From NCBI GenBank assembly GCA_910890315.1, contig CAJVGD010000006.1, forward strand, positions 1 to 64,000: a stretch of DNA of 64,000 nt. Direction: 5' to 3'. The notes under the pieces are model-generated. The model was not told the origin of the DNA and ran no database searches. It saw nothing but the letters and a program-made list of their open reading frames with translations. This DNA comes from Serendipita indica DSM 11827 (lineage: Eukaryota; Basidiomycota; Agaricomycetes; Sebacinales; Serendipitaceae). The position numbers and the translations under genes are program-made. Shown piece by piece: positions 48,109 to 60,152 of this stretch. The stretch's first letter is position 1; each line of letters begins with the position of its first letter.

Positions 48109-50683
48109 TCAACGACTTGGAAACATATTCACCTCTCGTGATTGATAGTGCCGTCTGCAACTACTATCTGATTGCCATAGACAAGCATAGACAAAAATCT
48201 CCGCCTCCAATGAACCTTCCAGACGCTGACTGGGCAAAGCGAGCTCTCGAGGGTCGATGGATTTCGATTGAGAAGCTTCGGCTTCTTCGAGTGCCATAGC
48301 AAAGTATCGACCGTGATCTTCCTCGGACATTGCACTACCGTCATCACCGGTGACCGGCCGTAGCCTTGCAAAAGAGGCTGTCGTGCCGGTGTTTGACCGT
48401 CGGTCTTCATCACCATCAGTCGAGTCCGTAATATAGTCATCCATGCGCACAGAGGATACGCTCTGGCTGACAATATCTTGAAGAATTTCCGGCAACTTGT
48501 GCAAATCGGCGGGGTTGGACAGCGCAAGAGTCGTCTGCTTGAGCTTTTCCTGCATATCGTGTAGTTTGAACAATGCGTCGTCTCGTTCGTTTTCCGCGAT
48601 GTATATGTCTTCTAAAAGCTCATCCCTCTTCTTAACCAACTCATTGTATTTGCGGGCAAAATCTTCCGCCCTGGCCGCGCGGTTTCGGACCACGTCCCCT
48701 GTGAGTTTGCTTTGTGCTTCAAGTATCCCAACTTGTGCACGTAATTCGGCAATCTCGCGCTTTGCCTCGTCCAACTGAGATTGGTAAAGATCCTTGAAAT
48801 GGGTCGGTGCGTTTCGCGCGACCTCTTTGTCGATACGCGATTGACGTGCAAGTTCCATCTTCGCCGCCTCGGCCCGGCGTGCAACGTCCCGCATCTGCTC
48901 CACCATGGCATCGGTACTCGCCTTTGCTCGCTGGCTTTCGACGAGAGAATCTTTCAGCCTCGTATTATCCGCCTGCAACTGAGCGATCAACGCTTCGTCC
49001 TCTTCGGAACGGACATGCGACATGGGATGCGTGGGTACCATGCCTTCGACCCCCACATCCGTGGAAGTTTCCTGGCTTGCCGCAAGCGTCTGTTGTATGA
49101 TTGCGTCAACTCCTTCAGGAGACATGGTGCCAAATTGCTTCAGGGCAGTGGTGAGACTAGCAACTTGCTGCTCGAGTGCGCGTTGAGCCAGAACGTGTTC
49201 CTGAATGGTAGCTGAAAAACGCTTCTCGTACACAGCACGTTCGTCTTGCATCAGCTTTATGCTCGTTTCCAACGACTCTATGGTTGCATCTTTTGCTGTG
49301 AGTTTCAGCCTCCACTTCCTTTCGACATCTTCGATCGTTACTCGTTCCGAATTTTCAATGGTCCTTCCGGTGGCTGGGCTCTCCTTAGTTTCCTCCATCG
49401 TTGGATGAGATGGGTTCGACGTATCATTGGGTGGCTTTATGCTTGGGATTAGAATTGAATTCCGTTCCGGATGGTCTACTCACGTTTGACTCTGTACCTT
49501 CAAGATCTCTTTCGACAGAGACTCGCTCAAGTGCGTCCTAGATAGCGTCATTTAGGGGCGACAGTCTCGCATTAACCCGACTCACCACGTCGCATGACTC
49601 TTGTATTGGGTCCTCTTGGTCCATGCCAGGAGCTGGGGCCTTGATTTTAGGCTCCACATCTGACTCTGGTATTCCATCACTTTTCGCGACGGGAAATGCT
49701 TCTCTTGACGCTTTTATCTGGTTCATACGCGATACGAAGGAGCCAGTCATTCGTTTTTCCGGTGTCTTTGACGAACTTTGGTGTGGATATGACCGTCTTG
49801 GGATCGCGGAATCCGAGTCGGGAAAGTCTTCAATCTGGGATGGTGGCGGACCCAGGGAGTCATGGAAAAAGGAAGGACTAAGTGGTGGAACAGGTCGCAA
49901 TGATTTCGGGTTCTTCCTCTCGAAAGATGTGCTGTTGGTGTCTTGACTCGGGTCATCTTCCCCCGGTTCGGAGTCCGGAACAATGGTTCGGTTGGAGGAT
50001 CCTCGACCAGAGCCATGAGAGGCGTTGTGATTGTCAAGTTTGCTGGACTGGTTGGCAGGGGTCGGGATTTCGCGATCGAGCTCTTCTTGCTCGGAGTTCT
50101 GAATTATTCGGCGTCGCTTCCGAGACTGTATCGAAATCTCCGACTTAGGGCTGGAATGCTGCTCAACCTTTGAGGGTGATGCCTTTGGCACAGGCGACCG
50201 AGGGCGCTTTCGAGTGATCTCGGCATATGGAGATCTACTCATTGGTTTCATCCCTATCGCATCTTCTTCTTTCGCTGGCCCTTTCACCGGTGCTGCTGCT
50301 GCCGAATCGGTGGGCGTTCCAGAGGATACGGAGGAATGTTGACCTGTGGGTCTAGGTGAGATCCCATGTCTCCTATGACAAACAAACTTACGCCGCAATT
50401 TGACTTCCCGCTCTAGCTTCCGCTTTCTTTTTTCGTCCTCCCATTCGCGCACCAATGCGTCGGTGCAGTCACTTTTAGGAATCCAACTTGGGAGCCATCC
50501 TTTGCCAGTTTTTGGATCTATTCCATCCCATTGAACCTGGTATTTGGTCCCAGACTCCTTGAGGATGCGTATAACGTTCCAAAATTCTCCCTGGCTCTCA
50601 ACCTGTCCCTTCGCGGAGATGCGCTTTGGTGAAACGCCTTTCGTAGTAGCAGCAGAACTGTTGGTTCTGCTCAATCCTTTCAT
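48109..50683 (-). CDS. Chromodomain protein with long coiled coil
   Basis: The N-terminal half has a chromodomain-like fold (FWNVIRILKESGTKYQVQWD, GWLPSWIPKSDCTDALVREW), then a basic, Ser/Pro-rich nuclear-type region. Splicing out 48 nt after ESCDV and 49 nt after GTESN joins it in frame to a second half starting NPSHPTMEETKESP, almost wholly coiled coil (KLMQDERAVYEKRFSATIQE, LDEAKREIAELRAQVGILEA). The shared frame and good splice sites argue for a single gene. I chose ATG 50683. Coding-like sequence continues upstream (RRQQVTNSLYNLDTPSPIRF) without an ATG, so an unseen first exon is possible. The last exon end is uncertain. Probable chromatin or DNA-damage role by inference. Confidence 0.68.
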
Positions 50684-50769
50684 TCCGGTGGGTTTTCCAA
50701 AACGGATAGGCGAGGGGGTGTCCAAGTTGTAAAGTGAATTAGTGACTTGTTGCCTCCTAATTGTCAGCA

Positions 50770-51793
50770 ATGCCACCCAAGAAAGCGCCTCAATTGCCGA
50801 CCAAGGACACGCCTCTTAGCTATCATCGTGAGGAAATAATTATATCGTGCACAGTTCTGGCTGACAGTGCTAGAAATGGTCATTGAGCTCCTCAAGTTTC
50901 GTGCGTTTGACATCGAGACAACGCGAAAAATGCTCATATTCTGCAGTTGAAGTATCCATACACACAATTCTCTTTGTGCGAAGGATCTATCCCACTGAAT
51001 TGTTCGCTCGGAGAAAGAAATATGACGCCCCCGTCTACCAGTCTCGACATCCAGATCTCAACAGTTATATCTCTGGAGCCGTTAAAGCTGTTGGAGAAGA
51101 GCTCGTCCGGGTCCGCGTTTGCTTCTCCACGTAATGCATTCGAGCACTGACGAGCTCCCAGGGTACCGTACAGCGCGTTGTGGTCGTAATACGAGATAGG
51201 GACAACGTGGCCCTTGAACGATTCGTATTCAACTTTTCTGGTCTCCCAGCCATTCCTAAGGACGCCGAGTGGCAAAAATGGTCAAAGTACGTTGATGTTC
51301 CCAAGTTTGGCGTCACTCAAAGCATGACAGCGTCGAGGGTGTGATGAGTGCTGCAACTCTGGCACAGTATTTTAGATCCTTTCTCATCCGCCTAGCCCTC
51401 CTTGACCGCCAACTTGGAACCCTCCCGGAAAGCTGGGACTCTACTTTCGCTGTGGTAATGGAATTGAAAGACGGGGAGACTCCTAGTGAACCAGTCAGCA
51501 AGGTGAGACGACTGTGTAGTCCATATTAGTCGGATGACTGTGGTCTAGGCCAAGGCAAAAGATAAGCCTCCAGTGGCCTGGGTTCCAGCCCTCGTTCAGA
51601 ACACTACAGCTGGAATGACTGAAGATGCAGAGAGTCATATTATCAGAACGGTAGACACTGGTCTTGTAAATGTAAGTGAAGACTCCGCCGTGGATCCTGC
51701 CTAATATAATCATAGCTCTCTTTGATTGTACAGGAATCAGAAGACAAGCTTTTGAGAATAAAAGCGTTGGAGGATGATTCCATGGAATTATGA
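50770..51793 (+). CDS. REV7: Rev7 / MAD2L2, polymerase zeta HORMA subunit
   Basis: Rev7 is the HORMA-domain subunit that stabilises Rev3 in translesion DNA polymerase zeta. It starts MPPKKAPQLPTKDTPLSYH, then LLEMVIELLKFLEVSIHTIL, FVRRIYPTELFARRKKYDAP, SRHPDLNSYISGAVKAVGEE, GTVQRVVVVIRDRDNVALER and VEGVMSAATLAQYFRSFLIR. The HORMA core and its C-terminal safety-belt part are present. The first exons are 50770-50827, 50868-50900 and from 50947, with introns of 40-46 nt. The following ones keep frame. The stop TGA at 51791-51793 overlaps the end of the convergent gene. The start lies 86 bp from that of the chromodomain gene. Confidence 0.9.
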
Positions 51794-53304
51794 TGCCGTA
51801 CCACACAATTCCTTGAGCCTCTGTAGTACAGTTTCGCTCGGAAGCTCGCCATTCTCGTCTAAAAAGTCTGTCCAGTGTCATCCTAAATACTTTCTCGTTA
51901 CGCACCTGTTTGAATCTGAAGTAGTTCTGCTAGTTGAATTAAAAGTTCGTCATCCTCATCCAGAGCCGCTTGAAAGTTCGACTCGTCTAATCTTGCTTGC
52001 ATGGATTCCAACTCGGAGAGTAGGACATCGCATTGAGCAAGCGCCTGTTCGATATGAGTGTGGAGCCTCAAAAGTCCGGTGTAGAGGAAGAATAAGGGCG
52101 GCATAAGATGCCTTCGCAGAAGCGCCTCGACCTGTGCACGATAAGCTCTGGGCAACACGATGTCCAGACTTACTTCGGTCAAGAGCTTATTCTCTCTTCT
52201 TAATGTTTCCGACTCGTCCTTCTTTCTTGCCGATTCTAACCGCTCCTGGACCATCTCCACAGCAGAAGGTACGATGTCTTGTGTATACGACTCTTCCGAG
52301 AGAATCTCAGGTCCCTTATTCATAGCCATTTCGAGGATGGAAGCTAGTTCTTGATGATAGACCTCGCTCTCCAATATAGCCACTGCCCGGAATATCCCCC
52401 ACACTTCTTTGAGGCGTTCCTGGCGTGCTTCCATGGAATTAGGTTGCCCTTTATTAGATTCCCAGAACTTCTCGATGGTTTGGTATTTACGACTAACGGC
52501 TCGGGCGAGCTTCGCCGCGTACTCGCTCGTGGGATCCAAGTCTAGGAAATGATTAGGGATTTCTTTGTGGAAATTCCGACACCTACCGGTTCTGATTTCC
52601 TGAGTGGGTGCCAAAGTGGATGCAAGGGATTCGGCTAGTAATTTGTCAAACTTGATCACCGTAAGCATGCATTTTAGTCTCAGATACTATAATCATACCT
52701 CTCTACTACTCCTTGCTAGTGATTCTTCATATTGCGCAATTTTGGCCTTCAGCTTTGCCGCCTTGGCTGTCAACCCATTCACGACCTTGCGATCTCGAGC
52801 AATCGCAGTTCTTCCAAAGATTCAGGACACAGGAGAACAGGTTCTATGCAGCCACACCGTGCATTCTTTCTTCTCTCCTTCAGCTCTAGCTCCAGACGTT
52901 CCTCGTGATCTCTGTCGATATTCGATTCGTCAAACCGTTTACTGGTGGTCGTTAGAGCTGCATCAATCACACTTTTGGGATAGTGTACCGTTTCATAGAA
53001 GGCCGCTCGTAGTTGGACAATCGGAATCCTGGGACAGTGTAATCGTCCTCACCGATCAGTTGCATTGAGACGGCCTTTGTGTACCTAGATCTCCATCATT
53101 TGATGCATCATTTTCCTGAAGAACGTACGCTCTGAGTTCATCCTGCTCCAAAGTGATACTCCAAAACTCTTTCTCCGCTTTGACCCATGGCTCCAAGATT
53201 TCGTCGAGCCACGCAAAGCCATGAGGAACTCGTGATTCAGAATCAAGGCCAGAGGTCAAGTCTTTGTCCTGAATCTTGGCTACCAGCGCAGCCAAAGACT
53301 CCAT
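51788..53304 (-). CDS. Coiled-coil protein of unknown function
   Basis: Starts MESLAALVAKIQDKD at 53304 and is helical throughout: PHGFAWLDEILEPWVKAEKE, RFDESNIDRDHEERLELELK with a CGC pair, then AAKLARAVSRKYQTIEKFWE and VEALLRRHLMPPLFFLYTGL. The end is read through a 45-nt intron (IQT joined to DFLDENGELPSETVLQ) to a TAA at 51790-51788. Without that splice it would stop at 51898. Exons between about 53060 and 52600 are only partly resolved. The convergent arrangement with REV7 gives a few overlapping coding bases. I recognise no family. The composition suggests a structural or kinetochore-like helical protein, which is a guess. Confidence 0.6.
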
Positions 53305-53514
53305 AATCACGGTCAAAAGGAGGGCTGGGACAAACAAACGAGATATATCGCACTAGTCGGGAACAACAGCAGACAGATGACAACAGGTCCATGATTATCA
53401 CAACCAATAAGATATAATGAAACCATCCTTGGAAGAGTATTCAAAAACTTGTATCAGCCTCAAGAAGCAGTGTCCAGGCCATGTTTAGAGCACTGAGTCG
53501 AGTATATCAAACAT

Positions 53515-56500
53515 TCACGAGATTCGTTCCTTCATACGAACTGTACGCAGCCAAATCTCGCCGGGGCGACTGGTGGGATATGTCAGAGCGAAACTGGGGC
53601 AACCGATTTCGACACATACCTTCTTTCGCGCAAAAGTCTAAACACGCGACCTCCATCCCCTTGCTTTGGCTGTACTCCAGGCTGAGGCTTGAACCACTCC
53701 ATACCGCATCGGAGCTGAAGATCGGCCAGGCCCTCGTTCGTACCTTCGGCTTCGATGACCAATGCGCCTTCCCACCCCGCATCGACCACAAGGTTGGTAT
53801 CCGGAATAGGAGTACCACGCGTGACTTGGAAGCGTGTTCGGTGCGTCCACCGCATAACAGCGTGCCGTCCGCCTTGAGGTCTACAACGCTTTATCAATAC
53901 CAAATCAAAGGCAATCTAGACACACGTACGTTTCGGCTGAGCCTCTGTCTTGAACGAGCTGAAGATTGGACGCAATGTCTTTCCCCCATGGACGAAGATC
54001 AAGCTGTACGATTGGGTTTCCGGAAGAGCGCAGCACCTTGTGGAAGTATGCAGGAGGAAACGACAGACTGTGAAGATATGGTGGGACGTCACCAGTCGTA
54101 CTAAAGGTGTAATCCAGGTCAATAAGATAATTGCCATCCCAGATCAGGCGCCCAGCATTGCCGAAACCCGCTTCATCTGACACCGCGGTGTCCCAGATGA
54201 CATCTCCAATCTTCAGCAAATGAACGACACCAGCACGCTTCAGCTCTTTTTCACAAGCGAGAACGCTAGCATCGCTGAGCCAAGGTCCCTCTGGACTTGG
54301 CACAAATACACGCAGCACGGGTGCATGACCAATGCGATAAAGAGGAGAGTGGAACGTCTTTTTCCACGTCCCACCCGTCGTCGGTGGGCTTTGCGCTCGG
54401 ATGAGCGGAGAATTGGGCCGCGACCGCTCGAGAATCGCAGGGGCTCCATCAGGCGACGTTTGGTTGAGAAGCGCATCTGCCTCTGCTTGAGCTCTCAATC
54501 GGAGCACTACCTTGGTGTAGGCACGCGTGGATGATGCGAGGAGGCGCACAATCCTGCTTTTCCCCTCCTTTGCTGAGAATGTCTGACCTTCAGAGATTTC
54601 AGCATATCGATGAATGGGGATCGAGACCCCTCGAAGATAAGAGTTGAGGTCCTAGAGAAATGTCAGTACAATTCGCATACGAAACCGAACAACTTGCCCT
54701 GAGCGTAAGAACCATGGGCTCTTTCTTCTTGCCAAAGTCCCACCGCGTGTATCCAACAGTTCCAAGATACCGTTCCAAGATTTCCTCACGCAGCTCGCGG
54801 CGGTCCTCGAGCATATTTCGAATGACCTTTGATGAGCTTGAGAGCGAGAGAGTATCAGGGAACTGCAGATAGGGAAGCGTTGCCGCCAATAGGACAGGAT
54901 AGCTCAAATGCATCTCGATGGGGTAAAACTTTTCCTCTTCTGGCTCCTGATCTTGCTCCTCGACATACTGAGACTGACGTTGTGGCGCGTATTGTGGCTC
55001 ATAAGGCTGCATCGCTGGTGAACGAGCACGAAGCACGGGAGTAGAGTCGCCATTGTACTGGGGGCGTTGATACTCTGGTTGGACTTGGGCTTGATACGAG
55101 TCTCGCATCTCGCGGTGTCCATTCACACGATGATGCTCCGGAGAGCGCTCCTTTCGAGAGACTGGAGATGGGGGTACGGGTGAAGGCGGGACAGGGGGCT
55201 CTTCCGGAGCAGCATTATGGCTCTCGTGAGATGATCGCGATTCTTTCTCGCGACGACGATGTCCAGACCCAGAACGAGCTCGCTTGCCCTCGCCACTGCG
55301 TCTCCTCTCCTCCTGTGTAGGGAAAGTCAGTGGGGCTGGTGTCTCTTGCGGAGCCGTCTTTGATTTCCTGGGAGACGGGGCAGGTTGTTGCACGGCCTCT
55401 GGTTCTCGTGTATAGGTGACGTTGTTGATCTTGGACCCACTTTTTGTGAGAGTCACCTTGCTAACAATCTGCGCCTCTGGAAGGCGTCGTGTAGGCATGT
55501 CGTCTGGCGTGGCGATGCCACTTGGCGACGTTGCAGTGGAACGTGAGGTAGCGCTTGGCGTCGACGAACTCGCTGCAGATGCAATAGAACTTTGGCGAGA
55601 CGGAATATTCGTCGAAGGGAAGCTGCGATTGCTGGCTGGCTCTGGAATCTTGGATGAACCATTAGAGCCGCTCTTAGCTGCTTGCTCCAAAGCGCGACGT
55701 GCTTCGGCAACCTTGGACATTTCCACAGGTGCTGGCGCCGGCTTTTCTTGTTCTGATTGTTGAATGCGACTCTGGCGGACAGTAGCTACCGAGGATGCCG
55801 CAGAGGTAGGAGCAGTAGCAGACATGGAGTCGCCTGAGAGTAAAGATGATGATGATGTAGTAGTCGATTTGGGTGCGGGACGCACAAGGGGAGTCTTCTC
55901 AGGGATTTTGTTGGGATAGTTGGGATCGATTGGGAGTGGAGAGGGTACCAAATGTTCCGAAGATTTAACAGGCTTCAAGACTGGCGATGCGGTCAGACCG
56001 CCATCCGCGAGAGCACTCGAGGGAGCCGCAGATGCCATGTTCGATGGCTGGGAAGTGCGAGCGGCCGTCCCGACACCCGAGAGGTTGGATGGCTTGAGAC
56101 CTTGAGACGGTGGAATGGCAGATCTCCGTTTCGACTCGAGCGGCGTGCTGTTTTGATTCTCGACGCCTGTCACGATGGTGGCTTTTGTCGGACTAGGCGA
56201 GCGCGCTGAAGGAATTGGGGGGTTAACAGGCTCCGAGGCGACGTTCTTCGCCTGTTGTAATGATTCACGTCGACTTGGAGGTTTGACAAGAATGTCTCCG
56301 TCCAAATTGGACGTATGAGACGACGCGGCTTGGCTTTTGCAGCCGCGGCTTCCTTTTCGCGAGCAATCCGCGCAAGCAGCGCGATAGGGGGTCCCTCTTT
56401 CGGCCTGAATGGAGCCGATGGCGAGCTTGTGCTCGATGGTGGCTCCGTTGCGCGAATGGCGGAATTGTACAATTTTGAGACGTCAGTCGGATCGTCATCT

Positions 56501-57612
56501 TGAGCAAGAATGGACTTTTGAAGGACTGTCGGTTTCGTGTCGAAGATTGAGTTTGTCTCGTTTTGTGGAGTCGGGGCTAGTCTCCGCTGTCAATAGGCTA
56601 GAAGGCACTGATAGCTGATAACACGGACCTGTCGACCTTCGTGTCGCATGTGCGGTAGCAGTACCAGACCCTGTGATGTAATCAGCAATCTGCAACACAG
56701 AGACCGGAACGGCAGCTTTTTGCCGATAATGGCGTCTGGCATGCTCAGCCATGAAGCCTTCGCAACGCGATTGCGTACGAAACTCGAGGCTTTACAGCAA
56801 AATCATAAAGAAAATTGCACGAACCTGTATGGGCATGGTTTACAAGGCGAGAGGTTGCCCCGTCGTGCGAGGATCGCTCGTGGCTTGACGCCGGAGGAGG
56901 GGATGCTAATTCGAATGTTAAAAATGACTCTGTGGATAACAGGATTCCACGCACAGAAACGGTTTTGGGATGACATGACGCCGGCCTGTGGCTTGGACTG
57001 ATTGGCATCTGAAGAAAGGGTTGTACTTGAGCAATCATCTCCCAAGAATGCATTTTCCCAAGACGTACTATTGATTGCGCTCCCGTTTGCGGCCGACAGC
57101 AATCCATTGGTCTCTGCACTCTCGCCGTTGACCACGCCGGAGCTCGTAGTCACCTTTGCTTTCTCCGTATACATGGAAACTGGTCTATTTGGTTCGTCTG
57201 TCGTTGTTCGAACGCGTCTAGGCTTGAGTTTGATGGGCTCTGGTTTGGCGGGTGCTGCTGGAGGATCGCTCGGGGTAGCTTTGCCAGCACTGAGGAGAGA
57301 CGATCCAGCTGCTCGTCCGTGAGACCCAGCAGCAGCGGCATCCCCACCATGGCTGCTGAGACTGGGCGTGCCGTTGCCGAATCCGCTCGCAGTACTTGCG
57401 TTAAAGGCGGAAAAGCGGGAAGCGGAGGGGCTGTCGAGACCGTTGTTGAGAGATTCAAAACTCGGGCTTGATGTCATGCGCGCATAGCGAGCATATAACG
57501 GCGTCGGAGGGAGGTCCTTGGCCACTGGCGGGGGAGCGACGCTCGCTACAGGCTTCGGCTCAGCATATTGAGGGATATCATCGCGCTGAGATTTTCTCTT
57601 GATAAATTTCAT
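53515..57612 (-). CDS. Large protein with disordered N-terminus and conserved C-terminal half
   Basis: ATG at 57612 (MKFIKRKSQRDDIPQYAEPK). The first half of about 700 residues is Ser/Pro/Ala-rich and disordered, with short basic patches (PRRLIRPIW region, KRARSGSGHRRREKESRSSH). The second half is globular: EEKFYPIEMHLSYPVLLAAT, NMLEDRRELREEILERYLGT, VLRFVPSPEG-like strands, KIGDVIWDTAVSDEAGFGNA, NYLIDLDYTF and GTPIPDTNLVVDAGWEGALV. Clear introns: one near 54660-54600, one 53932-53886, one near 53623-53575. The stretch 56.5-57.0 kb is not well resolved, and I cannot rule out two genes. No family recognised. Possibly a cortical or signalling scaffold, by composition only. Confidence 0.6.
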
Positions 57613-57928
57613 AGATATTCAACAGAGAGTGCAGTCCCGTCCGCCAGAGGATTGTCGTCGTCGGGTCGAAAGTAAGTCAAGGCCAGGCACAAGTAACGCT
57701 GCTACCCTCCTGCCACGCACGGGTGGTGTGTCTATGGAGTAATCATTCTTACTTTCGTTCGGCATCTCTACAGTTTTGTCGGACATCTTTCATACTGTCA
57801 ATGTCTCGCTTCTGCTCTATTGTCCATCGGACACACGGCGACAGGGTATATGCGGCTAGATTCAACCAATAAAGCATACATAGATGTAGTACATATTCCA
57901 TTGTATCACCCGTGATAGGTCAAGACGT

Positions 57929-59536
57929 CTACGGCTTCTGCTGTTGGCGGCGGCGACTCTCAAAGAAATCTTGGACATCCTTTTCAGTCACGACGCGCCC
58001 CTCTTGCGCGAATGGAGCAAGAAACGCGTTCAGGTCGGCGCTACGAGCCATACGTCAGTCGAACCGTTCATCTTTGTGGTAGGGGACGCACCTCATTTCC
58101 TGGAATGCCCTAATGCCATCAATCGCTCGGTCACGCGGGAGAGTATTTAGGGCCTTCATTCCCAGCTCCTCGAGGGAGAGACCTGTCGAACGATAGGTTA
58201 TCGCGTGAGCCCCACTTTCGCGTCCTGGATTCGACATATGTCGCACTCACCGGCGTCTGGGTCTTCAGGTGGCTCATACGTCTCTTCTTCCTCTTCTAAA
58301 TATGGACGCGAGGCCAGGTAAAGGGAGCACTGCATCTTACGTTAGGTTTGTTTTCACCGAGTTGAGCGACTCTAACCTCTTTGCATTTACACCATCTGTC
58401 ACGCCATCCCGCTGTCAGGAAAATATCCCCAGCGCCCTGAAGACCTTCTCCTTCGAGGTAAGGTCCCTTCTTTAATTTGATACACTCAAGAAGTTCCCGG
58501 ATTGCCGCGTCAGGAGTAGGCGCGCCGCATGGAGCTGAATCCCTTCGAGGTTTCTTTGCTGGGGGTTCATGTGGGTGTCCTTCGCTCGAGCCCGTCATCT
58601 GGTCCAATGTGCGCTTCTCTCCAACTTTGGTATCCAGAGTCGAGGATGTTTCCTCTTCCTGTTTTGTTTCTAGAGTCCGTGGATAGACAAACCAATCTTC
58701 GGAGGCGCTAGAGCGCACAACCATCCGTGCGCCGTCCGAACCTGCCCACTTGAGGAGCATTGGGCTGGCAGTAACACATTCTCCGCATATGAATACGTCG
58801 TAATCTGCTGGTGGAATAAGTGCCTTGGGTATTGATGGGTCATCGTCATCGTCTTCATCCTCATAGTCCCAATATCGTCCAGTTGTCTCTTCTCCCTGCG
58901 TATCCTCTGCTGAATTTTCTGCCTTGGGTACCTCGCCAGGTTCTGACGGGTCGGATGGCGGTAGACTGGACGCTGGCGACTCGGCGCTCGTTTCTTCACG
59001 AGGCGGAATGCGTTCCCGAAGGTTCAAGCAACTCTCGTGAAACCAGTCTTCACATGCAAGACACTGTACCATAGTCTCCCTCTCCTTCTCGCCATCGTAC
59101 AGACTTTCAGGACGGTTAGAGAACGGCGTAATGGGCGGTTCTAGATAGCGCACCTATGACAGCGACAAAAGCGCCCTCCATCTCGAAAGTTTTGATTATA
59201 CTTGTTAAATTCGTTGATCTCAAATTTCTGGTTTCCGCGAGCGGTCGGATTGCCGTTCAAACTGCACGGGTGTTCAAAAGCGCGCGTAGGACAATCGCAA
59301 CGAAAGTCGCGTTTGGGGAAGAGCTCTATCTGTGCATGCTCTCCGTGGCAGGCTACACTGCATCCTGCGCAGAGACCCCGTATTTGCTTGCAATCGAGAC
59401 AAAGGTGGACGGCCTGGCGCAGGGAACCTAGCGCGTACGTGCATTTATCGAATGCATGCGGAATAGCTTCGGCGGCTGCTTGTAGTAATAAATTCTGCTT
59501 TTCGTAGTCGGCGGCGAGCGTAACGATGTTGGACAT
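57929..59536 (-). CDS. UBR7: UBR7-type E3 ligase (UBR box and PHD finger)
   Basis: UBR7-type proteins carry a UBR box related to N-degron binding, plus a PHD finger acting as E3 module on histone H2B. Start MSNIVTLAADYEKQN. The UBR box runs CTYALGSLRQAVHLCLDCKQ, GLCAGCSVACHGEHAQIELF, RDFRCDCPTRAFEHPCSLN. The PHD follows with FCRCHR joined by splicing to RYLEPPITPF, CLACEDWFHESCLNL and FICGECV. A negative linker (YWDYEDEDDDDD) sits between. The C-terminal part has WRDRWCKCKECSLYL and ADLNAFLAPFAQEGRVVTEK. Introns are short, near 59150, 58325 and 58250-58090. It resembles S. pombe Mlo2 in layout. Confidence 0.9.
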
Positions 59537-59691
59537 GGACGAAGGGGAAGGCAAGAAGTGGCCAGGCAACCCACTGACTGGCAGAGACACGCGCTAATTA
59601 CCTTATTATAGCAAAACACTAGAGGATTATGTCTTGTTGTATATAAAAATGTACAAAGAGAAGGACGTTTCCAAAAAGGAGCAAAAACATT

Positions 59692-59783
59692 TCGACGACA
59701 GCAGGATTCGAACCTGCGAACCAAATGGAAACGGCTGACTAAGGGATAGCAGGCCGCCGCGGTAACCACTGCGCCATGCCGTC
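59692..59783 (-). tRNA. tRNA-Ser (GCU) with a short intron
   Basis: On the minus strand the acceptor stem GACGGCA pairs with TGTCGTC. D arm GCGCAGTGGTTACC, anticodon stem GCGGC with GCCGT, loop CTGCTA with anticodon GCT, then about 10 inserted bases (TCCCTTAGTC) before the last loop base. A long variable arm (TTCCATTTGGTTC) and T arm GCAGG-TTCGAAT-CCTGC follow. The long variable arm, the anticodon and the discriminator G all fit serine. Confidence 0.85.
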
Positions 59784-60152
59784 AATCTAGTGGTGCTTGC
59801 AAAAGGTGAAAATATAGTCTACTCTTTATCAATAAGAAATCGTCTTTGGCCAACAGACCATTCTCTAGTAAGCTTACTAGGCTAGATGCTTGACTTTCGT
59901 GAAGAGTGTTTCGTACGAGGTAATCCCTACTGAGTGCAGCGTCGCTTATTGCAACTTGGACCCGACTTCATGCACTGGTCTCTGGCAGCAACGGCGGTAC
60001 TGGTTCTTGGGTCTCCTAGATCAATCGAATTCGTCTAAAAGATCATGACGCTCAGCGAAGGTGTGTCCCTTACCCCGCTCTCATTCTTGTCCTGACACAA
60101 TGCGAACAGTGACCACGTACTCAATTCACAGAGGACTGTCCATACTACTCTA
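59784..60152. other. Intergenic between tRNA-Ser and the reductase
   Basis: No gene visible. It holds the 5' flank of tRNA-Ser and the 3' flank of the reductase. Confidence 0.4.

Noticed and set aside
54660-56209. Plus-strand frames opposite the disordered large protein
   Set aside because: Produced by the biased Ser/Pro coding on the minus strand. No domains.
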